From Streptomyces sp. Root431 (GTDB lineage: Bacteria; Actinomycetota; Actinomycetes; Streptomycetales; Streptomycetaceae), in contig NZ_LMEI01000009.1 of assembly GCF_001426585.1 (NCBI RefSeq), positions 258,694 through 322,693 on the forward strand: a DNA stretch of 64,000 nucleotides. Reading direction: 5' to 3'. The position numbers were made by a program, and so were the translations under genes. Positions 27,198 through 37,000 of the stretch are shown piece after piece. Within the stretch, counting starts at the first letter, position 1. Each line of letters starts with the position of its first letter. The notes beneath the pieces were generated by a model. That model had not been told where the DNA came from, ran no database searches, and saw nothing but the letters and a program-made list of their open reading frames with translations.

Positions 27198-27304
27198 GTC
27201 TGGCACCGTACGCGCCGCCCGGCGGCCCTACCACCCCTGTGGATAACCGCCGTTGGAGTGGACCATTGACGGCCCGCCGAAGGTCACCGGGACGGCGGTA
27301 CGGA

Positions 27305-29116
27305 TCATCCGCGGAGTTCCGGATACCCCCGGGGATCGTCCTCGGCCATACGGCGCAGGGCGGCGGCGGCCTGTTCCTCGGGCGGTGTCCCGTCGTCCGG
27401 GATGTGCCACAGGAACTGCCGCTTCTCCCCCTCCGCCTCGGGCGTTCCGTCGGCGGCCAGGGGCGGGCCTGTGAAGGTGACCACGGTCGTGTCCGGTGCG
27501 CCGAAGTCCGTGGAGATCCATCCCTGCCGCAGCCCCCACCGGGTGAGCGTCTCCGGCCGCTCGCGCAGGCCCGCGGTGATCAGCCGGGCGGTGCGGCGGG
27601 CCGGCCACGTCCAGCTCTGGTCGTGTTCCGCGTACGCGATCTCGGCGTCGTACGCGACGGCGTCGAAGCGGTACGCGGGGAGTTCCGGCGCTCCACCCGG
27701 CGCCTCCGGCCGCCGCCAGCCGTCCCAGACGACGTGGTCGCCGTCGCGCCGCACGGTGACGTAGAGCGCGCCGCAGCAGCCCTCGGTGCAGTAGGCCTCG
27801 GCGAGCCGCACCTCGCGGGGCTCGGACGTGGCCCGCAGGGCGCCCTCGTCGAGCAGCCGCTCGGGCGAATCGCCGGGCCCCTGGTCGAAGGCCTCGGGGA
27901 CGAGGGGTCGTCCGTCGATCAGGAAGCGGGTCTCGACGACGTCCGGTTCGGCGGGATCGGCGACGGCGACCTCGATCCGCAGCCGGGGAGCGCCGGACGG
28001 CTCCAAGGCGTCGTCGGTACGGAGCCGGCGGGCGGAACGGAGCCGCCGGACCGTCCGGCGGAGCCAGTCGGCGCGCCGCCGGTCCGCCGGGTCGGCGGGC
28101 GCGTCGCCCTGCCACCTCGCCACCGCCAGGAGGCTGTCGACGAGTTTCTCGCGCCGCCCCTCCGGCCAGGCGAGAAGGTGCCCGGCGCCGCTGTGCAGGT
28201 CGAGGGCGAGGGAGACCAGATCGGCCCGGTGGTCGAGCTCGCGGGGCAGCCGGTGGGCGAGGCCGGCCACCGTCTCGTACAGCTCGACGGCCTCTCCGTA
28301 CCGAAGGATCTCGGCCACATAGTTCCTGCGGCTGGTCATCCGGACCAGCACACGGACCGCCTGGGCGAGCAGCCCGTGACGGTCCGGTTCCCGCCGGAGG
28401 AGGCCCGCGAGCCCGATGGCCTCGGCGACGTGCCAGGCGCCCCCGGGCCCGAGGGCCCGGGGCCCGGTCGGGATCTCCAGGAACCGAGCGCGTACGGCCT
28501 CGGTGTCCCGCGAGTCGAGTGCGTCGACGAGTGCGCGCAGCTCGGCCCCTCGGACGCGGTGGATCAACCACACGAACGCGGCGGTCCGCCGGTCCAGGGG
28601 TGTGAGTGCGGTGACGACCTCCTGGTCGAGTCCTTGGAGAACGCCGAGGGTGCGGAGATACGGCACGTCCTCGGCCTCGCCGAGCCGGGCGAGGATGCCG
28701 AGACCGGCGGCCACGGTGACCGTGGTGGTCCCGTCGCGGGTCAGGTGCCGGCCGAGTGCCCTGGCGAGGGCCCGGTCGGTCGAGTCCTCGGGTGGTGGGA
28801 GTGCGGCTGCCGCGGAGAAGACGGTCCGGTCGCGCACCCCGGTCGCGGCGATGACCCGGTGGGCCTCTGCGGCCGCCCGCTCCGCGTCCGGGTCGGCGAG
28901 CAGGGAGAGGAGCACGTCGGTGACGGCGATCCGGGCCTCGGTATGCGTGCGGCCGACGCGTGGGGGTCTTGGTGGGCGCCCGGTGTCGGGCAGGGGATGG
29001 CCGCCCCTGGGCAGGGGCGCGCCGGGTTCCGCGCGCCGGAGGTCCCGGGCGTAGGCGAAGAGGGAGGGGGCGGGGAGCGAAGGGGCGAGCGTCGGGCGCT
29101 CGTGCCGGGCGCTCAT
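27305..29116 (-). CDS. large hypothetical protein with Cys-rich CTEGCCGALYV motif
   Basis: A 603-residue protein not assigned to a family. The first 70 residues are Pro/Arg-rich; residues about 70-380 are helical, Ala/Leu/Arg-rich and HEAT- or TPR-like. From about 400 the sequence is more beta-like, with AEAYCTEGCCGALYVTV and WSWPARRTARL-like stretches. The CxxxCC cluster could bind metal. Similar proteins are common in Streptomyces without function (memory). Start choice is uncertain, because the ribosome site before the ATG is weak. Confidence 0.6.
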   Translation of the reverse strand: MSARHERPTLAPSLPAPSLFAYARDLRRAEPGAPLPRGGHPLPDTGRPPRPPRVGRTHTEARIAVTDVLLSLLADPDAERAAAEAHRVIAATGVRDRTVFSAAAALPPPEDSTDRALARALGRHLTRDGTTTVTVAAGLGILARLGEAEDVPYLRTLGVLQGLDQEVVTALTPLDRRTAAFVWLIHRVRGAELRALVDALDSRDTEAVRARFLEIPTGPRALGPGGAWHVAEAIGLAGLLRREPDRHGLLAQAVRVLVRMTSRRNYVAEILRYGEAVELYETVAGLAHRLPRELDHRADLVSLALDLHSGAGHLLAWPEGRREKLVDSLLAVARWQGDAPADPADRRRADWLRRTVRRLRSARRLRTDDALEPSGAPRLRIEVAVADPAEPDVVETRFLIDGRPLVPEAFDQGPGDSPERLLDEGALRATSEPREVRLAEAYCTEGCCGALYVTVRRDGDHVVWDGWRRPEAPGGAPELPAYRFDAVAYDAEIAYAEHDQSWTWPARRTARLITAGLRERPETLTRWGLRQGWISTDFGAPDTTVVTFTGPPLAADGTPEAEGEKRQFLWHIPDDGTPPEEQAAAALRRMAEDDPRGYPELRG

Positions 29117-29293
29117 CGCGCGGGGTGGAGCTCGATTCCGTAGATCATGGGAGCATGCTGCCCTCCGGGCCTCCCGACCCGCCATCGAATTAACAGGCGT
29201 TTCAACGATGGCTCGAATGGGGCGAAATATCGTCAACGTGTGCGTATAGGCTGTCGGCCGCAGTTGTCGTACCGACCTTCCGGAGAGCACTCG

Positions 29294-30487
29294 GTGACCA
29301 TCGCCATCACCCCGTCCGACACGTCCGCCGAAGAGCGCGAGGCCGCCGCTCACGAGGCCGCCCCGGCGCCGATCTCGGAGCCGGAGTTCTGGGAGCCGTC
29401 GGCCCCCGAGCCGGAGTCCCCCGAGGCCGAGGTCCAGGCCGAGGCCCAGGACGATGCAGAGGATGAGGAGCCGGAGCCGGTGTCGCCCGACGCGCACGAC
29501 CCCGTCGTCGTCCGTGACGCGCAGGACTTCGGGATCTACGCGCGGACCGGCGGCTGGGCCTTCGCGCTGAAGGTCGCGCGGAGCGTGCGCCCCGGCGGTC
29601 AGCCCGCCGAGGGCACGGCCGCCACGAAGGTCTCGGCGAAGGCCTTCGCCGCGCTCGCGGGGTGCTCGCCCGACCGGGTCATGCGCTACTACAAGGCCTG
29701 GGACATGGCGGCCGACGACGGCCTGGTCCCGCAGTTCGAGGTCCTGGTCCCCGGCGAGGACGTCGAGCTGCCCGACGCGGACGTCTGGCTCTCGTACTAC
29801 ACCTCCCGCAACAGCGCGTCCTCCGTGCGCGGCCAGGCGATCAGCGCGGCGGCCGAGGCGGAGGGCATCCGGCCGACGAAGGCCCTGGAGGTCGCCGAGA
29901 ACCCGACGGCGCTGCGGGCCGCGATCCTCGCCGACCCCGGCACGGCCGAGGCGGCGCGCGGGGCGCTGCTCGACCGGATGAAGGAGGACCCGGCCCTCCA
30001 GACGGAGATGGCCCGCGCCATCGCCCGCACCGACGACCTGAAGAAGGCCGTGGCGAGCGAGGCGAAGGCGGCCGACCGCATCGGGTACGTGCGGCAGATC
30101 GTCGAGAACGGCCAGATCAAGACCCCCGCCGGGCAGACCGTGGAGGCGCCGGCCGAGCTGCGCGCCGAGGCGGAGCGCCACCTGTCGCTCATCGACGAGC
30201 TCGACGACTCCGAGGAGGCGGGCGAGTGGGCCGGTGAGGCGTACGACGCGGTGAAGGGCCTGGTCGCCCGGGCCGTCGAGGAGGACCCGACGCTACGGGT
30301 CCAGGAGCGGCGCACCAAGTTCTACAACAGCCTGCAGAAGGCGACGAAGGTCTTCGAGGAACTGACCCTGGACGAGGTGATGGAGGAGGACATCTACGAG
30401 GCCGACATGCTCCAGCGCCTCGAAGCCCTCCAGGAGGCGATCGGCACCTGCATCAGCGCGCTGCGCAAGGCGTCGACCGCCTCCTGA
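29294..30487 (+). CDS. conserved-looking hypothetical protein with acidic N-terminus and HTH-like segment
   Basis: The 397-residue protein starts at GTG with GGAGAG six to eight bases up. Residues 1-70 are Glu/Pro/Ala-rich and very acidic, probably disordered. Residues about 95-135 include KVSAKAFAALAGCSPDRVM, which looks like a helix-turn-helix, and then alternating Glu/Lys helices run to the end. There is no signal or membrane segment. I do not recognise the family. An AT-richer intergenic region and two strong hairpins frame it as a monocistronic unit. A nucleoid or partition-type DNA-binding role is possible but unproven. Confidence 0.7.
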   Translation: MTIAITPSDTSAEEREAAAHEAAPAPISEPEFWEPSAPEPESPEAEVQAEAQDDAEDEEPEPVSPDAHDPVVVRDAQDFGIYARTGGWAFALKVARSVRPGGQPAEGTAATKVSAKAFAALAGCSPDRVMRYYKAWDMAADDGLVPQFEVLVPGEDVELPDADVWLSYYTSRNSASSVRGQAISAAAEAEGIRPTKALEVAENPTALRAAILADPGTAEAARGALLDRMKEDPALQTEMARAIARTDDLKKAVASEAKAADRIGYVRQIVENGQIKTPAGQTVEAPAELRAEAERHLSLIDELDDSEEAGEWAGEAYDAVKGLVARAVEEDPTLRVQERRTKFYNSLQKATKVFEELTLDEVMEEDIYEADMLQRLEALQEAIGTCISALRKASTAS

Positions 30488-30514
30488 GGACCACCTCCGA
30501 AACGGAAAAAGTGG

Positions 30515-30544
30515 GAGCCCCGACCGATGTCTCAGTCGGGGCTC
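30515..30544. terminator. 10-bp stem terminator after the HTH-like gene
   Basis: GAGCCCCGAC and GTCGGGGCTC form perfect arms around CGATGTCTCA, 28 bases after the stop. A purine-rich AACGGAAAAAG precedes it. It would also act on transcripts from the opposite strand. Confidence 0.8.
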
Positions 30545-30558
30545 TCGAACTGCCTCGA

Positions 30559-30593
30559 GTGTGGCCGGGCCGGGATGACCGGCCCGGCCACAC
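30559..30593. terminator. 15-bp perfect stem terminator, second of a pair
   Basis: GTGTGGCCGGGCCGG and CCGGCCCGGCCACAC pair perfectly around GATGA. It sits 86 bases from the end of the convergent immunity gene, so the pair probably isolates the toxin locus from the gene to its left. Confidence 0.85.
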
Positions 30594-30679
30594 TGCTGGT
30601 GAGCGTCGAGCCAGCGGCGTGCCGCCGGGCTCAGTGGGAGCTCGTCCGGATGGCCCGGAAACCCGGCCGCCGGCGGTGT

Positions 30680-31060
30680 TTACTCGGGACCGGTGTTGGG
30701 GTCACCTTCGGGGGAGGAGCCAAACCCCATACATCCGACCACTTTGAGCGGTTGCGGATCAAGGTAGAGACGAAAGAGGTATCCGCCTCGTTCGCGATCG
30801 TCCACGTTGGCCACAAGAACGCCCTGCTCGCCCTTTTCGGCAAGACCCGCAAGGCATTCCGTGATCCCGACAACCGGCTTACCGCGCCGCTGCAGACTTC
30901 CCACCCTCCCGCGAAGGATGCCCCGAAGCATCGACGCTGGAAGAGGTTTGAGCCAGATCTCGAAAGGTGCTCCGGAAAGCAATGCATTCTTGGCCTGAAT
31001 GCTGGCATCGGAGTCGGACTCGAATGCAGCGAGCAGTTCACTCGCGGATACCTCGTTCAC
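30680..31060 (-). CDS. putative immunity protein of the Rhs toxin
   Basis: The 126-residue cytosolic protein begins at GTG one base after the toxin stop, with GGCGGTGAG as ribosome site. It has no signal peptide, is helical at the start (SASELLAAFESDSDASIQAK), then shows GAPFEIWLKPLP, VVGITECLAGLAEKGEQGVL and a C-terminal beta-rich part. I recognise no family. Gene order, small size and AT-rich composition shared with the toxin tip are what identify it as the cognate immunity gene; this is inference from the standard polymorphic-toxin layout. Confidence 0.7.
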   Translation of the reverse strand: MNEVSASELLAAFESDSDASIQAKNALLSGAPFEIWLKPLPASMLRGILRGRVGSLQRRGKPVVGITECLAGLAEKGEQGVLVANVDDRERGGYLFRLYLDPQPLKVVGCMGFGSSPEGDPNTGPE

Positions 31061-31061
31061 C

Positions 31062-34000
31062 TCACCGCCGCCTGACTGGTGTCCAGGTTTGCCCGAAGTC
31101 GAAGCTGATGTCGTCGGCCAGGATTTCACCAACGATGAGATGCTCGTCTTCGAAGAACCTTTCATATGGACCGCCGTGGATCTGAATGTTTCTCGACGGC
31201 CCTATGGCGGGATCGATGCTTGCCACCCTGATGCGCAGCATCACACCTCTCCCAATCCAATCGTCTCCCCGATTCTGGGCAAAGAACTCGGCAGTTTCGA
31301 AGTCGTCCGACCACGACGTGAAGATGGTATCCGTGCCATCTCCACCCGAGTGGTCGTTCATGTCCGCCCTGGTTCCGCGGGGCACCGCACGGCCTTGCGC
31401 AGCGGTGTCATAGCTATGGTGCCCCTCGACGACACCGCGGTAGTAATACCCATCGACGTTCGCTCCACAGTTGTGGACCAAGACCGGGGCGCTACCCGCC
31501 GCAACATAGTACGTGTGGAGGTCCGAGACCGTCAGGTTGTGAACCGTCGCGTTCTGGGCCGTCCAGCGCCTGATCGACGTGATCTGGACGTACGTGCCCG
31601 CGCTCGTCTGGAGCCACTGGCGTGCCTTCAGATCCGTGGCGTCGATCCACTTGCCCAGCTCGGGGACCCAGAAGGGGTGGCCGTCGGTCGCGGTGAGCTC
31701 GGCCGTCTTCGCGCCCTTCGGGCCGTCCGTGTCGATGGTGACCTTGACCAGGCGCTTGAGGCCCTTGCCCTTGATCTCCGCCGTGACCGTCTCGATCCGG
31801 GTCTCCCCGGTCTTCGGGTCGGTGGCGACGATCTTGTCACCCGTCCTGACGTCCTCGATGGACTTGGTGGAGCCGTCCGCCATCAACACCTTCGCGCCCG
31901 GCACGAAGCTGTTGTCCGCCGTCTTGCAGGAACCGCCGCTGGACCCGCCGTTGCTACGGGAGGAGCCACCGGAGCTTCCGCCCGGCTTCGACGTGCTGAC
32001 CTTGCCGCCACCGCCGCCCTTGCCGCCACCCTTGCCGCCACCGGCCACGGACGAGGACTTCGGGGCCGCCTTGGCCTGGGCCCGCTTCTGGACTGGGTTA
32101 CCGGTCTTCTTCTTGGCGGCCGCAGCAGCGTCGGCCTTCCGTTTGGCGGCCTCGGCTGCCTTCTTCTTGGCCCGTTGCGCGGCCTCCTTCTTCGCCTTCT
32201 CGATGGCGGCCTTCTTGGCTCTCAGAGCCGCCGCCTCGGCCGCCTTGGCGGCCTTGAGCACGGCTTCCGCCGCAGCCTTCGCCTTCTTGAACGCCTGGAT
32301 GGCGTTGATCGTGCGGTCGACCGCCCTCAGAACGGACGGGATCTTGCCCAGCTTGGTCCACGGGATCGCCCCGATGATCATGCTGCCGCAGGACCACATG
32401 TCACCGCCGAAGCAGGCCATGGCGTCACTGAGCCCGATGAAGTCGCTCAGGACGCTCCACGCCGCGGCGAGGATCACCGAGGTGAGGGACTTACCCATGG
32501 TGGCCTGCGCCTGCGCGACCTGAGCCGCGGACAGGCCCGCGCCCACGAGGGCCGCCGCCTTCTCCGAGGCGGTCAGGGTGATCGCCAGACCCGTCGGGTC
32601 CGCGTGGGTGACCGGGTTGTTGTGCGCGTAGACGTATCCGTTGGCCTGCTGTGGGTCGTTCAGGTCCATCAGCGGGTCGGCGGAGAGGAAACGTCCGACC
32701 ACAGGGTCGTACAGGCGGGCGCCGAGCAGCGTGTAGCCGGAGGAGTCGTCCCTGGTCTTGCCGAGGAACCCGGTGTGCGCCTGCAGGTTGACGCCGGTCG
32801 TGCCGGCACCCCGCTGGTTGCCGAACGCGTCCTGCTTGCGGATCCGGACGTCCATCGCGCCACCGAGCAACACCTCGGCGTAGGTGGAACCCTGGTGGTC
32901 CGTGGTCAGGGCGACCAGTTGGTCCCCAGCCGTGCCGTTGGCGTAGCGCATGACCGCGCCGGCAGGGGTGCTGTAGGTGCGCTGCGACTGAACCAGGACG
33001 CCGCCCTGCTGGACGGTGACCTCCGTGTCACCCAGGTTCAGGGTGGCCGTCTTGCCCTTGATGGTGAGCAGGCGCTCGCCGCCGGGGCCGTAGATGTGAC
33101 GGGTGTCGTTCTGCGGCGCCCAGAGCTGCGCGGCGGAGGCTCCGTCGCACGTGGCCAGGACGATCGCTGTGGCGTTGGCCGAGTTGGCACCCTGTACCGC
33201 CAGGCACAGGTTGGACGCGACGTGCGTCAGCTGACCGGCGGCGTTGCGCTTCAGCTCCTGCGCCGTCGCCGCAGCGGCGGTGCCGGCGCACTTCTGGATC
33301 TGCAGCGCGGACCCGGCCGTGTTGGCGGCCGGCTGGAGGCACCAGTCGTCGTACACCGACAGCGTGCCCCGGTTGGGGTCGGTCTGCGGAGTCGCCGGGG
33401 TGCTCGGGGTGGGCGTGAACTTCCAGCTCTGCGCCAGAGTGGTGTTACAGCTGTAGAGCTGGACCGGCTGCCCAGCGACCGCGAGACCGCTCTTGAGGTC
33501 GATGCACTTGTCGGCCAGGCCCACGTAGGGAGTCTTGCCTCCGGTGCCCGCGCCGGTGATCCGGTCGACCATGCCGTCGGGAGTCCACGTCAACGTCTGC
33601 TTGTCACCGTTGTCGAGCGCGGTGACGGACTTCGTCTCACCCGTCAGCTCGTACAGCCGCTCGGCCTCGGCCTTGACCTGCGCACCCGCGGGGGTGGTGT
33701 AGGTCTTCGAGACCTTGGTGAGCGTGTGCGGCTGGCTCTTCGCCGCGCCCACACCGTACTGGTACGTGGTGGTCGCGTCCTTGGCGGTGGCACCGGTCAG
33801 GTCCTTCTCGACCAGCTTGGTGCGGTTGCCGAGGAGGTCGTACTCGTACTCCTGCCAGTAGCCGGAGCTGTCCTTGCCCGGGGCGACGTTGAGCGTGCCG
33901 TCCGTGTTCTTCGGGGCGGTGCAGTTCTCCTGGTCCTTGGAGGTCCAGGCGTTCTTCAGCTGACCCAGCGGGTCGTACGTGAAGCACTGCCGCTCCTCGA

Positions 34001-37000
34001 TCCCGGTGGCGTGCTCACGGATGCCCGTGACGTTGCCGGCCGGGTCGTAGGCGTACTCGCGCTTCGAGACCAGGTTGCCCGCGACCGGACCGGCGCCGCC
34101 GGTCTGCTCCCGGTAGACCATCTGGTTCTGGAGCTCACCGGTCGACTCGTCGAAGGAGTTCTGTGCCCACACCCGGTACGGCACCGCGCCCAGTGTCGAG
34201 CGCATGACCTGGCCGTAGGGCGAGTAGACCGTCTCCGAGCCGTACCAGTCCTTGCCGGAGACCGAGAGCGGGTTGCCCTCCTTGTTGTAACGGATGACCA
34301 GCTTCTCCGGGTCGAACTTGCCGGCCTTGGGAAGGGTCGCCTCCTCCAGCATGCCGTTGTCGGAGAACTTGTAGTCGTACTGGTAGTCCGCGGGGATGCC
34401 CCACGTGGCGGCCAGCGACGTGGGAAGCGACAGGGTCGTCGAGGTCGGCTGGTAGTCCTTCGTGTAGCCGTTGACCTTCTGCGTGTACGCCAGGCCGTCG
34501 GTGTACCGGGTGGCCGAGGCAGGCATGCCCTTGCCGCCGGCGACGGTGTCGTACGTGAACCCGGCGATCAGCGTGCCCGTGGGGCCGCCGAGGCGCTGTT
34601 CCTTGGGGCGGGACAGCTCGTCGTACGCGTTCCAGGTCGTGACGCCCCGCGCGTTGGTCGTCGTCAGCGGCCGGTCACGGTGGTCGTACGTCACCCGCGT
34701 GGTGCCCGTGTCCGGGTCGGTCGCGGTCTCCAGCCGGCCACGCATGTCGAACGTCCACGACCACGGGTGGGTCGGGTCGGCCGAGGGCGTCGCCTTCGTC
34801 AGCTGACCACGGTTGTCGTACGTGTAGCGCGTCGACGTGTAGCCGCCGGGCGCCGCCGGGTTGGTGGTGTCCGTGCGGACGGTGCGGCCGAGGGCGTCGG
34901 TGTAGACCTTGTAGGACGAGGCACCCTGCGGGTGGATCACCTTCGACCAGTCGGGTCCGTACTCGTAGCGGGTCGCCTTCTCTGGCACCTCCTGGGAGAT
35001 GGCCTCGGTGGTCCCGGGGGCCTTCACCTTGAGGACCGGCATCTCCTCGAGCACGCGGCCGAGGCCGTCGTACTTGTACCGGGTGATGTTCGGGACCGTG
35101 GTGTCGGCGCGCGGGGTGAACAGCTCGCCGTTCGGAGCGTCCTCGTTGAGGTAGGCGTTGTTGGTCTGGTAGACCTCACCGGCGCTGTTGTACAGCGTGT
35201 CGGTGATCAGACGGCCACCGCCGTCCGCCTCCTCCTGCGACTGGCGCTCACGGCCGAGACCGTCGTAGATCGTGACGGACTTTTCGATCCGGTTCTCGTA
35301 GCCACGGCTGTAGGTCGTGATGTACGGGGGCTTGCGGAGCTTTCCGCCGTCCGGGTCGTTCGGGTCGGGCTGGTCGCCCGGGGTCACGTACTCGGCCCTG
35401 AAGTCCGGGACCGCGTTCGGCGACGGGGTCCGGCCGGGGGACCATGCCTCAGCAAGACGGCCCAGCGGGTCGAACGTCGCTTCGCTGACGTGGCCGTTGA
35501 CGTCGGTGGTCTTCAGCGAGACGCCGCGGCCCGGCTCGACCTCCTGGACCTGGGTGTGGCCCAGCGGGTTCGTCTGGGTGATCTTGAAAACCTGACCCGT
35601 CGGCGGGTCGAAGGTGGTCGTGTACTCCTTCTTGTCGACGTCGATCTGCTTGGTGACCCGGCCGAGGGCGTCGAAGGCGACGGTGCCGCCGGTCCGCCAG
35701 CCGGTGCCGCTCTCGTTGATGGACCACGTCTCGGTGGCCAGACCGCGGGTGGTGTCGGCGAGCGCCGTGCCGTACGCGGTGTTGTCGTAGGACGTCCGGC
35801 CACCGGCGCTCAGCTTCGTGAGGTCGGACCAGTCCGCGGCGGCACACGACGTGGACGAGACGAGAGCCTGCTTGGTCAGACCGATGATGTTCTTGGTCGT
35901 GTTGTGCAGGTACTCGAGCTTGGTGCAGGACTCGTCGCCGGTCTTGGCCGGGTCGGCGTCGCCGAACGACTCCACCATGGTGGGCAGACCGTGGACGCTG
36001 TCGAACGTCGTCTTGGTGCGGACGCTCCGCAGGGTGCGGGTGTCGTCACCCGTGCCCGACGACTTCGTGTACGCGACCTCGTCCGGCTCGGTGACGCGCC
36101 ACGCCTTCAGCGGGTCGAGGCCGTCGCCGCGGGGGCGGCTGGCGAGCTCGGTGGCCTCGGGGACGGTGAGGCTGCGGGTGAGCCAGTCGGCGTCCGCGTC
36201 GGCCGCGTTGGAGTAGCTGAACTCCTCGGCTATTCGGCCGGCGAAGGCCTCACGGTCGTAGACCGTCGCACCGTTGTCGGTGAGCGTGGTGCCCGTGATG
36301 GTCTTCATGGGGACGGTGTCGCCCATGCCCCGGTAGAAACGGGTGACCGCCTTGGTCTTCGGCCCCTCGGTGCCGGGCGTGTCCTCGCCCGGGGCGGAAC
36401 CCTCGCCGTTGTCGGCGGCGACGTTGCGCTCGCCCGTGATGACGGCCGTCTGCTCGAAGCCCGCGAACTGCGAGTACGTACGCGTGGACTTCTTGCTGAA
36501 CTCCGCCTCGGCGAGCTTCCAGCCGGCGTTCTTGTAGTCGTACGACGTCCGCGTGGAGTGCGAGCCGTCGACGTTCGGCAGTTCCTCGATCGAGTCGACC
36601 ACGTACTTGTGGAACCAGTCGATGTCCTCGACCTCGGCGTCCGGGTGCCAGAACATCGGGTAGCACAGACGCGTGTTGGCCTTCAGAGCGGCCGTGTCCG
36701 TCTTGCCGGGCAGGCCCGTCCTGCTGGCGCAGCCGTCCGCCGCGTCACCCCAGGTCGGCATCTTGTACGTGACGACGGTCTCGCCGCCGTACTCGTTGAT
36801 GACGCGACCGATGCGCAGCCTGGCGAAGCCGGGGCGCGGGTCGATCGGGTCGCCCTTCTTGTCGCCCGACGTCTCCCGCAGGAGGACGCGGTTGGGCATC
36901 TCCTCCTCGTTGGACTCGAACCGGATCGGGTTGAGCGTGACCGAGGCGTCCGTCGAGCCGTTGCGTGCGTAGCCGGTGCGCTGGATGGACTCCAGCCACA

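Noticed and set aside
30527-31075. Plus-strand open frame of 182 codons over the immunity gene
   Set aside because: It runs through two terminator hairpins and lies antisense to the gene with correct spacing and ribosome site behind the toxin.
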